A stretch of DNA of 54,085 bases, from contig JAKLHK010000022.1 in NCBI GenBank assembly GCA_022710185.1, positions 1 to 54,085 of the forward strand, written 5' to 3'. Numbering within the stretch: the first letter of the stretch is position 1; each line of letters begins with the position of its first letter. Of the stretch, positions 1-9,313 are shown piece by piece. Below the pieces are notes generated by a model. It worked only from the letters and a program-made list of their open reading frames with translations. It was not told the origin of the DNA and made no database searches. The position numbers were made by a program, and so were the translations under genes. The stretch comes from Bacteroidota bacterium (GTDB lineage Bacteria > Bacteroidota > Bacteroidia > Bacteroidales > JAGNHN01).

Positions 1-2
1 TG

Positions 3-2759
3 GCCTTCAACAGGGTATTTCGTGAGTTCCGGACATGGAAGTATTACAAGGGCGGAATGGCCGACGATATCCGCATCTTCGACCTGGCCACCGGCAATGT
101 AACGCCCATCACCAAAACTGATAATCAGGATATCATGCCCATGTGGTGGGGAGAAGAAATTTATTTCATCTCGGACCGCGACCGCACTATGAACCTCTTC
201 GCCTACAACACCCGCACCCGGCAAACGCGCAAGGTCACCCAATACACCCAATACGATGTGAAGTTCCCCTCCCTGGGTAAGGATGCCATTGTCTATGAGA
301 ACGGGGGGTATATCTATTACCTCGATCTGCGTACCCAGCAATCACGCAAGGTAGATATCCGTATTGCCGATGACCTGCTCAACGGCCGCAACGAGCTCAA
401 GGATGCCGGCAAGATGATCGGATCCTACGAGATTGCCCCCGACGGTAAACGTGCGCTCTTCTCTGCCAGGGGCGACATCTGGACCGTCCCCGCTGAGAAT
501 GGCATCACCCGCAACCTCACCGCATCTTCCGGGGCCCATGACCGCAACCCGCTCTGGTCACCGGATGGACAATACATCGCCTTCATCTCCGACATGAGCG
601 GAGAATACGAGATCTATATCGTCAAACAAGACGGTTCTGAAGCCCCCATCCGCCTTACCCAGGGAGCCGACACCTATAAATACCGCCTGCGCTGGTCGCC
701 CGACAGCAAGAAGATCCTTTGGAACGACAAAAAGCTCCGACTGCAGTATGTCGACATTGAAACCCGCAAGGTTAGTCTGGTAGCGGACAACACCACATGG
801 GAGTTCGGTGACTTCAACTGGTCGCCCGATAGCCGCTGGATCACCTATGCCCTGCCCCAACCCAACGGCATGAGCCTCATCATGCTCTTCAATACCGAAA
901 GTGGCGAAAGGGTGCAGGTGACCGACAGCTGGTACGATGCCGGGGATCCGGTGTTCAGTGAAGACGGCAAATACCTCTTCTTCGTTTCTGACCGTGACTT
1001 CAGCCCGATCTACTCTGCCACGGAATGGAACCACGCATATGGCGACATGTCCCGCATCTATATGGTGACCCTGGCCAAAGCCACGGCGAATCCGTTCGCC
1101 CCCGAAAATGATGAGGTCAGCATCAGGAAGAGCGATGGGGAGAGCGGAGAGAAGGCTAAAGCTTCGGATTCCAAGGATAAAGGAAAAGGTAAGGAGGAGA
1201 CCCCTGCCGCCCCCAAGGTGAAACCGGTGGTAGTGGATGCCGAGGGCATTCGCGACCGCACCCTGGTTCTGCCCGGGCTTGAAGTCAGCAATTACCGCAG
1301 CCTGGCCAGTGCAGGTGATAAGCTGTTCTATGTGGAGATGTCGCGCAAGGATTTCAAATCCACGCTGAAATCCTTCGATATCAAGAGGAAAAAAGAAACA
1401 GACCACGGTAACTATGGTGGTTTTGAAATCTCTGCGGATGGGAAGAAGATGATGATCTCAGCTCAGGGAAAATACAGCATCATCGATCTGCCCGGGGGCC
1501 CGGTTAAGCCCGAGAGCTTCCTCGACCTGAACGACATGAAGGTCTGGGTGGACAAGAAGGTGGAATGGGCCCAGATCTACGATGAAAGCTGGCGCCAGAT
1601 GCGCGATTTCTTCTATGTGGCCAATATGCACGGAGTGGACTGGCCAGCCATGAAGGAGAAGTACCGTGTGCTGCTGCCCTGGGTGAACGACAGGAACGAC
1701 CTCAATTACCTCATAGGTGAGCTGATCGGCGAACTCAACGTAGGCCATGCCTATGTGAATGGTGGGGAAACGGCCCAGCCTGAACGCATCAAGACCGGCC
1801 TGCTTGGGGCAAAGCTCAGCAGGCACAGCTCGGGCTACTTCCGCATCGACAAGATCCTCAAGGGCCAGAACTGGGACCAAGGCCTTCGTTCCCCGCTCAC
1901 CGAAGTCGGGGTGGATGCCAGGGAGGGAGACTTTATCCTCGCCGTGAACGGAAAGAGCACCCGGGAGGTACAGGACATTTACGCACTACTCATCGGCACC
2001 GCAGGCCGCCAGGTGCAGCTCTCCCTCAGCAGTGATCCATCCGGAGCAGTAAGCCGCAAGGTATTGGTAGTGCCTACCTCCAGTGAGGCCGACCTTTACT
2101 ATTACAACTGGGTGCAGGAGAATATCCGCAAGGTGAACGAAGCCACCAACGGAGAAGTAGGGTACATACACATCCCCGATATGGTGACTACCGGGCTCAA
2201 TGAGTTTGCGAAGTATTTCTATCCCCAGCTCACCAAGAAGGCCCTCATCATCGACGGCAGGGGCAATGGCGGGGGCAATGTGTCCCCCATGATCATCGAA
2301 CGCCTGATGCGCGAAGTGACCCGCGCCAATATGTCGCGCAATGTAAGCGATATAGGACAGACCCCCCGGCAGATGATGCTCGGGCCCAAGACCCTGATCA
2401 TTAACCAATACTCTGCCTCCGATGGGGACCTCTTCCCGTATGCCTTCAAAAAGCATGGCCTCGGTAAGGTGATCGGAATGCGCAGCTGGGGCGGAGTGGT
2501 CGGGATCCGGGGCTCATTGCCCTTTGTCGATGGTGGCGACCTCAGAAAACCGGAGTTTGCTTCCTATTCCTCAGAGACCAGCGATTGGATCATCGAGGGC
2601 ATCGGCGTGGAGCCGGACATCATGGTCGATAACGACCCCCATCAGGAATACCTCGGTACCGATGCCCAGCTGAACAAAGCCATCGAGGTGATACTGGAGG
2701 AGCTCAAGAGCTTCAAGCCACTGCCCGCCATTCCGGAAGGGCCCGACAAGAGCAGGTAG
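3..2759 (+). CDS. Tricorn-like S41 family protease, 5' end cut by window edge
   Basis: The reading frame is open from base 3 through the Met at 57 to the stop, so the true start lies upstream; the residues before that Met (ending YYKGG) fit the tricorn family. It reads as a tricorn-type serine protease, a large peptidase that degrades oligopeptides. Counting from the Met at 57, residues 1-350 carry PD40/beta-propeller motifs (SPDGQYIAF, SPDSKKILW, SPDSRWITY). A lysine/glutamate-rich linker follows near 355-395, then a second propeller part, a tricorn C1 helical region near 500-580, a PDZ domain near 580-680 and an S41 peptidase core. The core shows GNGGGNVS and SASDGD. By alignment to tricorn, Ser788 of SASDGD is the expected nucleophile, and WGGVVGI follows as in the family. 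Many Bacteroidota homologues are exported, but the signal peptide would lie outside the window. Confidence 0.93.
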   Translation, partial: AFNRVFREFRTWKYYKGGMADDIRIFDLATGNVTPITKTDNQDIMPMWWGEEIYFISDRDRTMNLFAYNTRTRQTRKVTQYTQYDVKFPSLGKDAIVYENGGYIYYLDLRTQQSRKVDIRIADDLLNGRNELKDAGKMIGSYEIAPDGKRALFSARGDIWTVPAENGITRNLTASSGAHDRNPLWSPDGQYIAFISDMSGEYEIYIVKQDGSEAPIRLTQGADTYKYRLRWSPDSKKILWNDKKLRLQYVDIETRKVSLVADNTTWEFGDFNWSPDSRWITYALPQPNGMSLIMLFNTESGERVQVTDSWYDAGDPVFSEDGKYLFFVSDRDFSPIYSATEWNHAYGDMSRIYMVTLAKATANPFAPENDEVSIRKSDGESGEKAKASDSKDKGKGKEETPAAPKVKPVVVDAEGIRDRTLVLPGLEVSNYRSLASAGDKLFYVEMSRKDFKSTLKSFDIKRKKETDHGNYGGFEISADGKKMMISAQGKYSIIDLPGGPVKPESFLDLNDMKVWVDKKVEWAQIYDESWRQMRDFFYVANMHGVDWPAMKEKYRVLLPWVNDRNDLNYLIGELIGELNVGHAYVNGGETAQPERIKTGLLGAKLSRHSSGYFRIDKILKGQNWDQGLRSPLTEVGVDAREGDFILAVNGKSTREVQDIYALLIGTAGRQVQLSLSSDPSGAVSRKVLVVPTSSEADLYYYNWVQENIRKVNEATNGEVGYIHIPDMVTTGLNEFAKYFYPQLTKKALIIDGRGNGGGNVSPMIIERLMREVTRANMSRNVSDIGQTPRQMMLGPKTLIINQYSASDGDLFPYAFKKHGLGKVIGMRSWGGVVGIRGSLPFVDGGDLRKPEFASYSSETSDWIIEGIGVEPDIMVDNDPHQEYLGTDAQLNKAIEVILEELKSFKPLPAIPEGPDKSR

Positions 2760-2831
2760 GAGTATCAATGCTCAAGGCTCGGTGCTTAGTACTCAATGAC
2801 AATGATCAAGTAATCTGGCAATCGATATGCT

Positions 2832-3446
2832 ATGAGCAGATTATCAGCAGCAGCAGTAGGGCTTGTCCTTATCATGGCCGTGCATGCGTGTTCCCCAGAG
2901 AAGGGCGATGCATACACCGAACGCATCCTCTCGGAGCGGGCCGCCAAGGATTCCGCTTTCAGGATACAGGGAGAAAGTCCGTTGGAGGATGCCCGTCTGG
3001 CATCCTTCAGCGGGTTGCCCTATTTCGAAGTGGATACCGCTTACCGCATCATGGCGCGCTTAGAGCTCAACCCCAACCCTGAGCCCTTTGAGATGCCCAC
3101 CACCACGGAGCGCCGGCCCGTGTATGTGCATTACGGCACTGCATTTTTCAGCCTGCAGGGCAGGCAGCTCTCACTTAATGTATACCAGAACCAGGAGCTG
3201 ATCACCCGGCCGGGATATGAAAAACACCTGTTCATTCCTTTCCGCGACCTTACTTCAGGCAAGGAAACCTACGGTGGAGGACGCTATATTGATGCCGAAA
3301 TTCCTGAAGGGGATCGCATCCTGATCGACTTCAACCTGGCCTACCATCCCTACTGCGCTTATAATCACAAGTATTCATGCCCGATCCCACCCCAGGAAAA
3401 TAGCCTGGAGATTGCAATAGAGGCAGGCGAAAAGAACATTGAATAA
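2832..3446 (+). CDS. DUF1684 family lipoprotein
   Basis: A 204-residue lipoprotein. The N terminus is a lipoprotein signal with lipobox AVHAC, putting the lipidated Cys at residue 20. The rest matches the DUF1684 family: a beta-rich body with GGGRYID, then a conserved C-terminal block containing FNLAYHPYCAYN and SCPIPPQEN. No biochemical function is established for the family as far as I know. It lies 72 bases after the tricorn-like gene on the same strand, and the gap has stuttering low-complexity sequence. I chose the ATG at 2832 because it begins the signal peptide directly. Confidence 0.88.
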   Translation: MSRLSAAAVGLVLIMAVHACSPEKGDAYTERILSERAAKDSAFRIQGESPLEDARLASFSGLPYFEVDTAYRIMARLELNPNPEPFEMPTTTERRPVYVHYGTAFFSLQGRQLSLNVYQNQELITRPGYEKHLFIPFRDLTSGKETYGGGRYIDAEIPEGDRILIDFNLAYHPYCAYNHKYSCPIPPQENSLEIAIEAGEKNIE

Positions 3447-3502
3447 AGAACAAGAAACAAGAAACAGCAATATTTACATACAACATACAACACACAACAT
3501 AC
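3447..3502. repeat. Low-complexity stutter between convergent genes
   Basis: The gap between two converging genes is made of imperfect short direct repeats: AACAAGA-type units, then ACATACA/ACACACA-type units. It is A-rich and does not look coding. No clear terminator hairpin is visible here. Confidence 0.6.
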
Positions 3503-4774
3503 TCAGAAAAAGTAGTACACTGCCGCCAACGCGCGCAAATTGGCAGCCTCCTTCGTTTTTTCAGGCACATAGAACACATCATAGCCCTCTCCGAAAGCAG
3601 CACTGGTGTACTCCAGCTCCAGCGCCAGCCTGGCTTTCCCGGAATTGTAAACGATCCTTGGGGACAGACGGTACAGCGAGCGGATGTTCGTGCCCAGGCC
3701 GTATACCACTGCGTTCTCCGTTCCCATAGCCTCTTTGGTTCCCATGTTCAGCAGGTAACCTCCAAAAAGACCGAACTGCAGCTTACCGTTGGTATGAAAC
3801 TCGCCCCAATAAGTCATGCTCTTCAGCGGGGTGTAGGACTGCTCAAGACGCAGGGGATCAATTACTTCCTTAACAGCAAAACCACTGACTGCCAGCACAT
3901 CTGAGATATTCTCCCCATACCTGGCCTGCAGCTTGAAGGTCAGAGTACGGGTAATCAGCCGGCCAAACACCAGGGCCGACAACCCACTCACTTTTTCCTC
4001 TACCCTGTATACCTGATTGGTTAATGCCACGGTGGATTCCAGACGGGGAACCACGGTCTTGTATGCCGCCCCGGCACCAACCACAAGCTCAGCCCCGGCA
4101 TCAGCATCCTTAAGAATATAGTGTACCTGAAGGTGCATGTCGGGCATGGCGGAGTTGCGCAGGTATGCGGAATTGGCGCCTGCAGGACCATAAGTGGAAT
4201 AATCCCGCTGGGACAAGGCCGCAACGAGTAATTTCAGGTCTCCGGCGCGATAGGTGGCCCTTAACTGGGGATTGCGCGCGAATGATTGCAGTGGAGCCCC
4301 GGTATTGAATGATACTGTTGCCGGGAAACATTCCGGAACGAAGAACGGGTTCCAATACTGCCCTGCCAGGATCTCGATGGTTTTCCATTGAAGCATAACC
4401 GCCGCATGCCGTAACCGGAGCAGGTTGATGGTTTCGTTGGTGGTTGCGAAGAAATCGGCCTCGACGATTCCCGAGGTCTTTGCTCCGAAGGCGTCAGGTC
4501 CCTGGATTGTGGCCTTCAGCATGGTCTGGATGGCCAGCATATTCAATGCCGGACGGGCGTTGATGTCTTCCCCATCCGAATCCTCCTTTTCCGGTGAGGG
4601 CCACAATAGAAAATGTCCTTCCCTTGCGGCGACCGTCTGGCGCGTATCAAAGAAGACGTCGTCTTTTATGTATCCGGACAGCTTGATTCCAAAGGCTGGG
4701 GCATCTTGTCCCCTTAGCATGGAAGCACTGATAATCAGGAGGATACTCAGCAAAATGAGGTACTTCGGTTTCAT
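3503..4774 (-). CDS. Outer membrane beta-barrel protein, DcaP/porin-like
   Basis: A 423-residue exported protein. Residues 1-22 form a signal peptide ending LRGQ. The mature part is rich in alternating amphipathic beta strands (KLSGYIKDDVFFDTRQ near the N terminus, LKLLVAALSQRDY, AVVYGLGTNIRSLY) and ends with an aromatic residue (AVYYFF), as outer membrane barrels do. I read it as a porin-like channel; the specific family (DcaP-like) is an inference from the opening strands. Its start overlaps the stop of the TPR gene by four bases (ATGA). It is therefore the last gene of the symporter cluster, which suggests it passes the symporter substrate through the outer membrane. Confidence 0.75.
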   Translation of the reverse strand: MKPKYLILLSILLIISASMLRGQDAPAFGIKLSGYIKDDVFFDTRQTVAAREGHFLLWPSPEKEDSDGEDINARPALNMLAIQTMLKATIQGPDAFGAKTSGIVEADFFATTNETINLLRLRHAAVMLQWKTIEILAGQYWNPFFVPECFPATVSFNTGAPLQSFARNPQLRATYRAGDLKLLVAALSQRDYSTYGPAGANSAYLRNSAMPDMHLQVHYILKDADAGAELVVGAGAAYKTVVPRLESTVALTNQVYRVEEKVSGLSALVFGRLITRTLTFKLQARYGENISDVLAVSGFAVKEVIDPLRLEQSYTPLKSMTYWGEFHTNGKLQFGLFGGYLLNMGTKEAMGTENAVVYGLGTNIRSLYRLSPRIVYNSGKARLALELEYTSAAFGEGYDVFYVPEKTKEAANLRALAAVYYFF

Positions 4775-5568
4775 GGGGTTTGATTTGTTTTTTCAGTTTT
4801 GCGCTGTGGTGGAAAGAGCCGCTGCAACAGGTTCCGTTTCTTTAACGGGAGTCCAAGCAGGCGATTCAGGTTATTCTCTGCCTCTAGGTTACGATCCCAG
4901 AGGCGGAGAGCGGTTTGATAATGATTGACCGCCTGCGGATAATCCTCACGGTACCTGGATACGATACCCAGGTTGGTGTAGCATACCGACATGCGACGGT
5001 TATTTTCGGCGCTGGCCTGCACAATCTCCCTGGCGCGTGCTTCCAGCATATTCATCCGCTTCGGTAAGGGAATGTGATCCAGTCCCTGAAGGAACTCAGA
5101 CTGAATCAGGGCTTCCACCTGCCGGGATGTTTTTCCGCCGTATTGTTCCTCCATCTTCTGGTAATGACTGAGCGCATTCAGCAGGTAAACTCCCGTCAGG
5201 GCGATCAGTGAATCAGGGGTCAATGCTGGAAATGGGTTGTTGGCGGCAGGAATACTATCTGCAGACAAGGCCAGGGTGAGGCACAATGCGGCGCGGTTGT
5301 TCCATAAAACCCCCCTCTCCCAGGAAAAAACATAATGCTGTACCCGGGAATAAATATGATCGGCTGAATCCAGCAGGGCGAGAACAGCTACATAGTCGTG
5401 GCTCGCCACTACCGTATTGTATGATCCATATAACTCCCGGGCCTGGGCGATACGTGGGTCTATCTGCCTATTGAGCCTATGGTAATAGCGCCAGGCAATG
5501 GTTCCAGCCAGCAGTACCACAACAACCATGGCCACGAAGACCTTTCCGGTCGGACCAATGCGGCTCAT
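4771..5568 (-). CDS. TPR-containing single-pass membrane protein
   Basis: A 265-residue protein with one N-terminal membrane helix (about residues 9-26, FVAMVVVVLLAGTIAW) and a helical periplasmic part. TPR-like helices lie near residues 190-240, including CYTNLGIVSRYREDYPQAVNHYQTAL. The tail is basic. Function is unknown. It is tightly packed: two bases after the symporter stop and overlapping the porin-like gene by four bases, so the three are surely co-transcribed. A role as periplasmic scaffold between inner membrane symporter and outer membrane channel is conceivable but is only inference from position. Confidence 0.75.
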   Translation of the reverse strand: MSRIGPTGKVFVAMVVVVLLAGTIAWRYYHRLNRQIDPRIAQARELYGSYNTVVASHDYVAVLALLDSADHIYSRVQHYVFSWERGVLWNNRAALCLTLALSADSIPAANNPFPALTPDSLIALTGVYLLNALSHYQKMEEQYGGKTSRQVEALIQSEFLQGLDHIPLPKRMNMLEARAREIVQASAENNRRMSVCYTNLGIVSRYREDYPQAVNHYQTALRLWDRNLEAENNLNRLLGLPLKKRNLLQRLFPPQRKTEKTNQTP

Positions 5569-5570
5569 CG

Positions 5571-7244
5571 TCAGAGACTATGCACCTCCTCGACCAGGAA
5601 TTTCCGGATCTCCACAGGGGTCTCCTTGGTGAACCTGGACACTATGATGTTCACCAGGATAGCCAGTGGGGCGCCGATCCAGGCAAAGTACCATGCTTCC
5701 AGCCAATAGCTTACAAAATGGTGATAAGGCAGCTGCAATCCAGACTTTCCTGCCACAAAATAGGTGATGGCGATGCCTGCCACCAGCCCCCCTGTGGCCA
5801 GTCCGGCAATGGCGCCCTGCTTATTGGACCCACTCCACCAAATTCCGAGGAGGAATAGGGGGAAAATGGTACATCCAGCCAGTGAAAAGGCTACGGCAAC
5901 CAGCTGACCTATGAGTGCGAAATTTTGCAGGGCAAGGAAAGTAACGATAACCGACATCAGGATCGTGGCGGCACGGGCCATGCGCAATTGAACTTTGGGG
6001 CTGGCCGCAGGGTTGATAACCTTCACATAAAGGTCATGGGCAAAGGCAGATGATCCTGCAACCAGGAGACCGGAGACGGTAGAGAAGGCTGCAGACACCG
6101 CGCCGGCCGCAAGAAAGCCCACGATGAGCGGATGGACGTCTCCCAGCTGGGCGGTATAGACAACAATGGCATCCTTGGCGAGCTTTCCAACTTCAGGATG
6201 GGCGGACAGAATTTTCCCGAAAGCAGCATAGGCCGGTGCGCTCCAATATAATATGCAGATAAAAAACAGTCCCCACACTACGGACCAGCGGGCATCACGG
6301 GCCTTGGGCACCACATAGAAGCGCTGGATCACATGGGGCAGGCCCGCCGTTCCAATCATGAGGGAAAACGCAATGGCAACCCACTGGAAGAAGGTCATTC
6401 CTGTAGGCGGGTCCCAGGGCATGGCGAATTCCGGTGAAGGCACGATGGCAAACTGGTGGCCCAGGGAATTCCTGAGCTCCTCAGCCTGGTTCACAGGTAA
6501 ACCATTCACAATATCCGAAACCGTGGACCCATAACCAATCTGCGGCACCACCCACAGATAGTCGAACTTGGCGGTCAATACGAACAAGGGGATCAAAAAT
6601 GAAAGAATGATGATAATGTATTGGATCTGCATGTTCTTGGTCGCCCCCAGCATCCCGCTGATCAGGGTATAGAACAGCACTACGCCCCCTCCGATGATGA
6701 CCGACCAGGTGTAGTTCATCCCCATCACCCATTTGAACATCAGTCCGATACCTCCAAACTGCCCGACACAGTATGCGATCGAGATCAGGATGGCAAACAC
6801 CGCTCCGAAGGCCCGCATACCTGAAGAATAGTAGCGGTCACCAATGAAATCAGCAGCCGTATATTTCCCGTAGCGCCGGATCTGTCCTGCCATCAGGATC
6901 AACAACAGGACATAACCTCCCGTCCACCCGATGACATAGGCCAGCCCATGATAGCCTGAACCGTACATCAGCGCGGCCATGCCAAGAAACGAAGCGGCAC
7001 TCATCCAGTTCGATGCGATCGCCATGCCGGAGCCCACCCGCGAAATCCCCCGGCCTGCGGCATAGAAATCGGTAGTATCACGGGCACGAAAAACAATCCC
7101 GACCACAATGAACAATACGAGTACAGCAATCAGGATGATCGCCGGCCCTACCTTGAAACTGCCCTCCAACTGAGGACTTGCCGTGGCTGCATTCGCCAGG
7201 AGCGGCAGCGACAGCAGGAATAGTGGGAACAATACCTTCTTCAT
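5571..7244 (-). CDS. Sodium:solute symporter (SSS family, ActP-like), large subunit
   Basis: About 557 residues. It starts with a signal-like segment (MKKVLFPLFLLSLPLLANAA), as in acetate permease ActP, followed by about 13 hydrophobic helices. SSS-family motifs include TDFYAAGRGI, SNWMSAASFLG and the region around GTAGLPHVIQRFY. The family couples solute (acetate or other monocarboxylates) uptake to sodium. The frame is open further upstream, but the ATG at 7244 gives the family N terminus, so I chose it. It is preceded by its small-subunit gene 32 bases upstream and followed after two bases by the TPR gene. Substrate cannot be read from the sequence. Confidence 0.9.
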   Translation of the reverse strand: MKKVLFPLFLLSLPLLANAATASPQLEGSFKVGPAIILIAVLVLFIVVGIVFRARDTTDFYAAGRGISRVGSGMAIASNWMSAASFLGMAALMYGSGYHGLAYVIGWTGGYVLLLILMAGQIRRYGKYTAADFIGDRYYSSGMRAFGAVFAILISIAYCVGQFGGIGLMFKWVMGMNYTWSVIIGGGVVLFYTLISGMLGATKNMQIQYIIIILSFLIPLFVLTAKFDYLWVVPQIGYGSTVSDIVNGLPVNQAEELRNSLGHQFAIVPSPEFAMPWDPPTGMTFFQWVAIAFSLMIGTAGLPHVIQRFYVVPKARDARWSVVWGLFFICILYWSAPAYAAFGKILSAHPEVGKLAKDAIVVYTAQLGDVHPLIVGFLAAGAVSAAFSTVSGLLVAGSSAFAHDLYVKVINPAASPKVQLRMARAATILMSVIVTFLALQNFALIGQLVAVAFSLAGCTIFPLFLLGIWWSGSNKQGAIAGLATGGLVAGIAITYFVAGKSGLQLPYHHFVSYWLEAWYFAWIGAPLAILVNIIVSRFTKETPVEIRKFLVEEVHSL

Positions 7245-7276
7245 ATCCAATGTTTTGTACGGGTTCAACCTTGCGA

Positions 7277-8029
7277 TCAGTCGGCAATGCCATATTTCCT
7301 GTGGAACATGTCTGTACGTATGCAGTAGAGCAGGCACAGCCCAACAAACAGGATGAGCAGGAAGACGGCGGTGTAGAAATAGTGGAAGGGAAAACCAAGG
7401 AAGCTGAAGTCGGTCAGTATGCTCTGATTGTGTATCAGGTAAAGGTCCATGGCCTGCGTCAGCTTCTCTCTTGGCTCCTGACCAAATTCCTCAAAATCAT
7501 AGGAATGTATGGATAAGGGCGAAATATCCCTGCGGATATCCTGCGGGCCAAGCTTTAAGATTATCGCCAATAGGGACGCCACTTCTTCCTTCTTGGCAAG
7601 ATATGATGGCGCCATGATGTTGTCGGTCGCAGCCGTTATCGCCTCAAACTCTCTGACCTTCTCCATCAACACCTCCCTTTGGGTGCTGTCGGCGATGCTC
7701 CAGGTAATCCAACTCAAGCCGTTATCCAGCGCGTCACGATATTCAGGCTGAATGTCCATCTTACCCAGAACAGAGAGCACAGTATGGCCCAAGGCCCTGA
7801 GTGCCCCGGTATCAGGTTTATCCTTTTCCGTTTCAGCCCAATACTCCTTATAAACGAAGTATGAAGCCTCAGGCGTTGGTTTCTCCAGAACCTTCAGGAG
7901 TATCTGGAACCCGAAGATGCTGACTGCCCAGATCAGGAAGAACTGAACAATGATGTTGCGGTTACGCCGTGCATTCGGGGTGGTTGGCCGAAAAAAGCTG
8001 AAATGGTAATCGTTGTGGTGTTCCATCAC
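7277..8029 (-). CDS. Symporter small-subunit-like (DUF4212-like) protein with large insert
   Basis: A 250-residue two-helix membrane protein. Residues 20-48 (RNRNIIVQFFLIWAVSIFGF) and 208-250 (FLGFPFHYFY... ending DMFHRKYGIAD) resemble the two halves of the DUF4212 small subunit that partners SSS symporters. In the classical family the two helices are joined by a short turn and the protein is about 80-100 residues. Here about 155 residues of mostly helical, charged sequence sit between them. It lies directly upstream of the SSS gene, as small subunits do. MMEHH gives two possible starts three bases apart. The family assignment is by pattern, not by search. Confidence 0.7.
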   Translation of the reverse strand: MMEHHNDYHFSFFRPTTPNARRNRNIIVQFFLIWAVSIFGFQILLKVLEKPTPEASYFVYKEYWAETEKDKPDTGALRALGHTVLSVLGKMDIQPEYRDALDNGLSWITWSIADSTQREVLMEKVREFEAITAATDNIMAPSYLAKKEEVASLLAIILKLGPQDIRRDISPLSIHSYDFEEFGQEPREKLTQAMDLYLIHNQSILTDFSFLGFPFHYFYTAVFLLILFVGLCLLYCIRTDMFHRKYGIAD

Positions 8030-8272
8030 GGTTATCAGCTAAGGGGTGAGAAATGAAGGGATAAAGGAAGATAGAGTAAATAAAGTAAATCTTTAAATAC
8101 GTTAATTGTCAGCTACTTATATATATCTATAGATAAATGGGATGACTATGTCCGGAAACCCGCGACAGTAGGCGGACTTCCCGGAATCGAAGCAGGAAAA
8201 AAAAATTAAAAAAAAACTTCCGGAACTCTACCAGAGCGGATTAGGTCCGGGCTTAGCCCCCTCCCTTTCCCT
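8030..8272. other. AT-rich intergenic region upstream of the symporter cluster
   Basis: 243 bases between the ROK kinase stop and the start of the symporter small subunit, both leftward. It holds AT-rich runs (TTATATATATCTATAGATAA near 8117) and a minus-strand T-run next to a TTCCGGAA palindrome near 8202-8225, which may terminate the kinase transcript. The promoter of the symporter cluster is expected here, but I find no convincing TAnnTTTG element. Confidence 0.4.
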
Positions 8273-9217
8273 TCAATCAAGCAGCGCTGCCGCACCGAGG
8301 ATGGCCGCCTCCGAACCGGGCAATCCGGAAATCTCCAGCCGCACCTTCCCCTGATAGACATTCAGCAAATGGGCATCGAAGGCCTCCTGCAGCGGCGCCA
8401 TGAGCAGCTCCCCTGCGGCGGTAAGACCGCCGAAGAGGTAGATGACCCTCGGGCTGGTTACGGCTACCGCATTGGCCAGCGCCAGGCCCAGCCGCGTGGC
8501 GGTCAGCAGGAATGTTTCCAGGGCAAGCGAATCACCGCGTTCAGCAGCTTCAGCAATGCCACGGGCTGTATGCTCTTCAGGCTCCTGACTCAGGTCACCG
8601 GATATGCCTGTCTGCTTTTCCACAAGTTCCTGGTACGTCCTGACCAGGCCGGTAGCCGAGGCGTAGGTCTCCAGGCAACCCTGCCTTCCGCAGCCGCAGG
8701 CCCTGCCCCCGGGCTCTACAATCACGTGCCCCAGCTCCCCTGCAAAACCATCGTGACCATACACCAGACGTCCTTCCACATATATCCCGGACCCAAGGCC
8801 AGTGCCCAGGGTGATCACGATAAAATCGTCCACATCCTTCGCCTTTCCGTATACTTTCTCACCCAGGGCAGCAGCGTTGGCGTCGTTCGTCAGCCGAATT
8901 TCCCAGGAGGGAAAATACGCTTTCATCATGGCTACCAATGGTGTGATGCCCTTGAAACTCAAATTGGGAGGATACTCAATGGTCCCTTTGTGGAAATTTC
9001 CGTTGGGCGCACCTATCCCTATTCCCTTAACCGCCGCCTGGGCTATCTCTGCGCCCGCCACCAGCCTGCGCACCTGAAAAGCCAGCGTCGCCGCAAACGC
9101 CTGAGCATCAGCTTGGTCAGCTGTATTGAAAGCCGAAGAAGAAAGCACCCTGCCCCCCTCCTCCACCAACCCCAACTTGGTAGTCGTTCCGCCTATATCC
9201 ACCCCAACAGTATACAT
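8273..9217 (-). CDS. ROK family sugar kinase (glucokinase/mannokinase-like)
   Basis: A 314-residue cytoplasmic ATP-dependent hexose kinase of the ROK family. The phosphate-binding motif DIGGTTTKLG is at residues 7-16. NDANAAALGE at 111-120 carries the expected catalytic base Asp112. GELGH at 160-164 and the cysteine cluster CGCGRQGC (Cys174, 176, 181) supply the ROK zinc site. There is no N-terminal helix-turn-helix, so it is an enzyme, not a ROK repressor. It is third in a leftward set with a FucP-type permease and a GH92 mannosidase, so mannose or glucose is the likely substrate; the exact sugar is inference. Confidence 0.9.
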   Translation of the reverse strand: MYTVGVDIGGTTTKLGLVEEGGRVLSSSAFNTADQADAQAFAATLAFQVRRLVAGAEIAQAAVKGIGIGAPNGNFHKGTIEYPPNLSFKGITPLVAMMKAYFPSWEIRLTNDANAAALGEKVYGKAKDVDDFIVITLGTGLGSGIYVEGRLVYGHDGFAGELGHVIVEPGGRACGCGRQGCLETYASATGLVRTYQELVEKQTGISGDLSQEPEEHTARGIAEAAERGDSLALETFLLTATRLGLALANAVAVTSPRVIYLFGGLTAAGELLMAPLQEAFDAHLLNVYQGKVRLEISGLPGSEAAILGAAALLD

Positions 9218-9266
9218 ATCAAATTCATTTCTAACTACATACTAAATCTTAAATACCCAACATCTA

Positions 9267-9313
9267 ATATCAGATATCAGATATCAGATATCAGATATCA
9301 GATATCAGATATC
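9267..9313. repeat. Tandem 7-base repeat (ATATCAG), six copies plus a partial
   Basis: Six perfect head-to-tail copies of ATATCAG followed by ATATC. The array overlaps the 3' end of the permease gene on the minus strand and encodes its last residues (ISDI) and stop. Confidence 0.95.

Noticed and set aside
558..1406. Long open frame opposite the tricorn-like gene
   Set aside because: Antisense shadow; no family pattern and no start context, while the plus-strand gene has clear domains.
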